From Spirochaetaceae bacterium (GTDB lineage Bacteria; Spirochaetota; Spirochaetia; Treponematales; Breznakiellaceae), in contig JAIRSS010000276.1 of the NCBI GenBank assembly GCA_031255315.1, positions 1-6,359 on the forward strand: 6,359 bases of DNA, in the 5' to 3' direction. Of the stretch, positions 6,036 through 6,359 are shown piece by piece. The position numbers and the translations under genes are program-made. Below the pieces are notes generated by a model. That model saw only the letters and a program-made list of their open reading frames with translations. It did not search any database and had not been told where the DNA came from. How positions within the stretch are numbered: the first letter of the stretch is position 1; each line of letters begins with the position of its first letter.

Positions 6036-6074
6036 GCCAGGGCCGAAAGATAAGCGGTGGAAGCCGAATTTTGT

Positions 6075-6101
6075 AAGGGGCGCTTGGAGCGCCCCTTTTT
6101 T
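6075..6101 (+). terminator. Strong intrinsic terminator of the flaA operon
   Basis: AAGGGGCGC (6075-6083), loop TTGGA, and GCGCCCCTT form a perfect GC-rich stem running into six T residues (6096-6101). It lies 40 nt after the second flaA stop. The opposite strand lacks a matching T-run, so it mainly ends rightward transcription. Confidence 0.95.
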
Positions 6102-6116
6102 GTGTGCTGTCTAACC

Positions 6117-6359
6117 TCACATGGTTCCCAGGACGCGGTCCCGGTATGCCGCTCCGATGCGTATCAGCGCGTCCTCTGTGGCCTCCCCGGGCAGTCTTTT
6201 TTGACGCAGGTCGATAGTGAACTGGTTCATGGAAAAATGGCGGTAAAAAAACAGCTCTGTTATGCGTTTGGGATGGCGTTTGTACCAGGAATGTACGGTT
6301 TTAGTGTAGGTTTCAAAGACGCCTCGGGGTCGCATTTCAGAATATCCGATAATCCAGAC
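6117..6359 (-). CDS. Unrecognised protein, C-terminal part
   Basis: A frame open through the right edge and ending with TGA at 6117-6119 gives the last 80 residues of a protein whose start lies outside. An internal ATG at 6335 is possible, but the frame continues past it with no stop and no Shine-Dalgarno is seen at it, so a longer gene is more likely. The segment is basic and aromatic at first (HSWYKRHPKRITELFFYRHF) and helical near the end (DALIRIGAAYRDRVLG). No membrane segment or known motif is visible, and I do not recognise the family. It converges on the flaA operon. Confidence 0.6.
   Translation of the reverse strand, partial: VWIIGYSEMRPRGVFETYTKTVHSWYKRHPKRITELFFYRHFSMNQFTIDLRQKRLPGEATEDALIRIGAAYRDRVLGTM

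Noticed and set aside
1..6359. CRISPR array, mobile element or defence system
   Set aside because: No regularly spaced direct repeats, transposase or integrase motifs, or nuclease or toxin-antitoxin genes were seen. The genes are a transporter, a regulator, an amidohydrolase and flagellar components.

Overview
The window most likely comes from a spirochete of the Treponema type. The main reason is a tandem pair of FlaA-family flagellar sheath proteins (4537-5298 and 5310-6035). FlaA coats the periplasmic flagellar core and is characteristic of spirochetes. A placement among free-living or gut-symbiotic treponemes, rather than pathogens, is an inference from the mixed metabolic and transport gene content and the fairly GC-rich codons outside the flaA genes.

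Left part (1-3128). The window opens inside the 3' end of an AbgB-like M20-family amidohydrolase on the + strand. It converges on a GntR-family regulator on the - strand, and a small hairpin terminator lies between them. Upstream of the regulator on the same strand is a 12-helix MATE efflux transporter. MATE and gntR are tandem with a gap of about 140 bp that holds an inverted repeat and a weak candidate promoter. A local regulator-transporter pair is plausible but not proven.

Middle (3129-3498). This 370 bp divergent intergenic region has no convincing gene but much structure. It holds a good sigma70-type promoter for MATE on the - strand, dyads around its predicted start of transcription, a hairpin, a long imperfect palindrome (about 62-86 bp) that looks like an intergenic repeat element, and a near-consensus promoter pointing right.

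Right part (3499-6359). The rightward promoter fires almost exactly at the ATG of a membrane-anchored periplasmic protein with a periplasmic-binding-protein-like fold, so its mRNA is predicted to be leaderless. Next comes a promoter with perfect TTGACA-17-TATAAT hexamers and spacing. It drives a two-gene flaA operon with strong Shine-Dalgarno sites, closed by a strong intrinsic terminator. The 3' end of an unrecognised - strand gene enters from the right edge.

No CRISPR array, tRNA, rRNA, insertion sequence or defence system is visible. The points most worth a second look are the predicted leaderless gene beside the flaA operon, the palindromic element, and the MATE/GntR control region.
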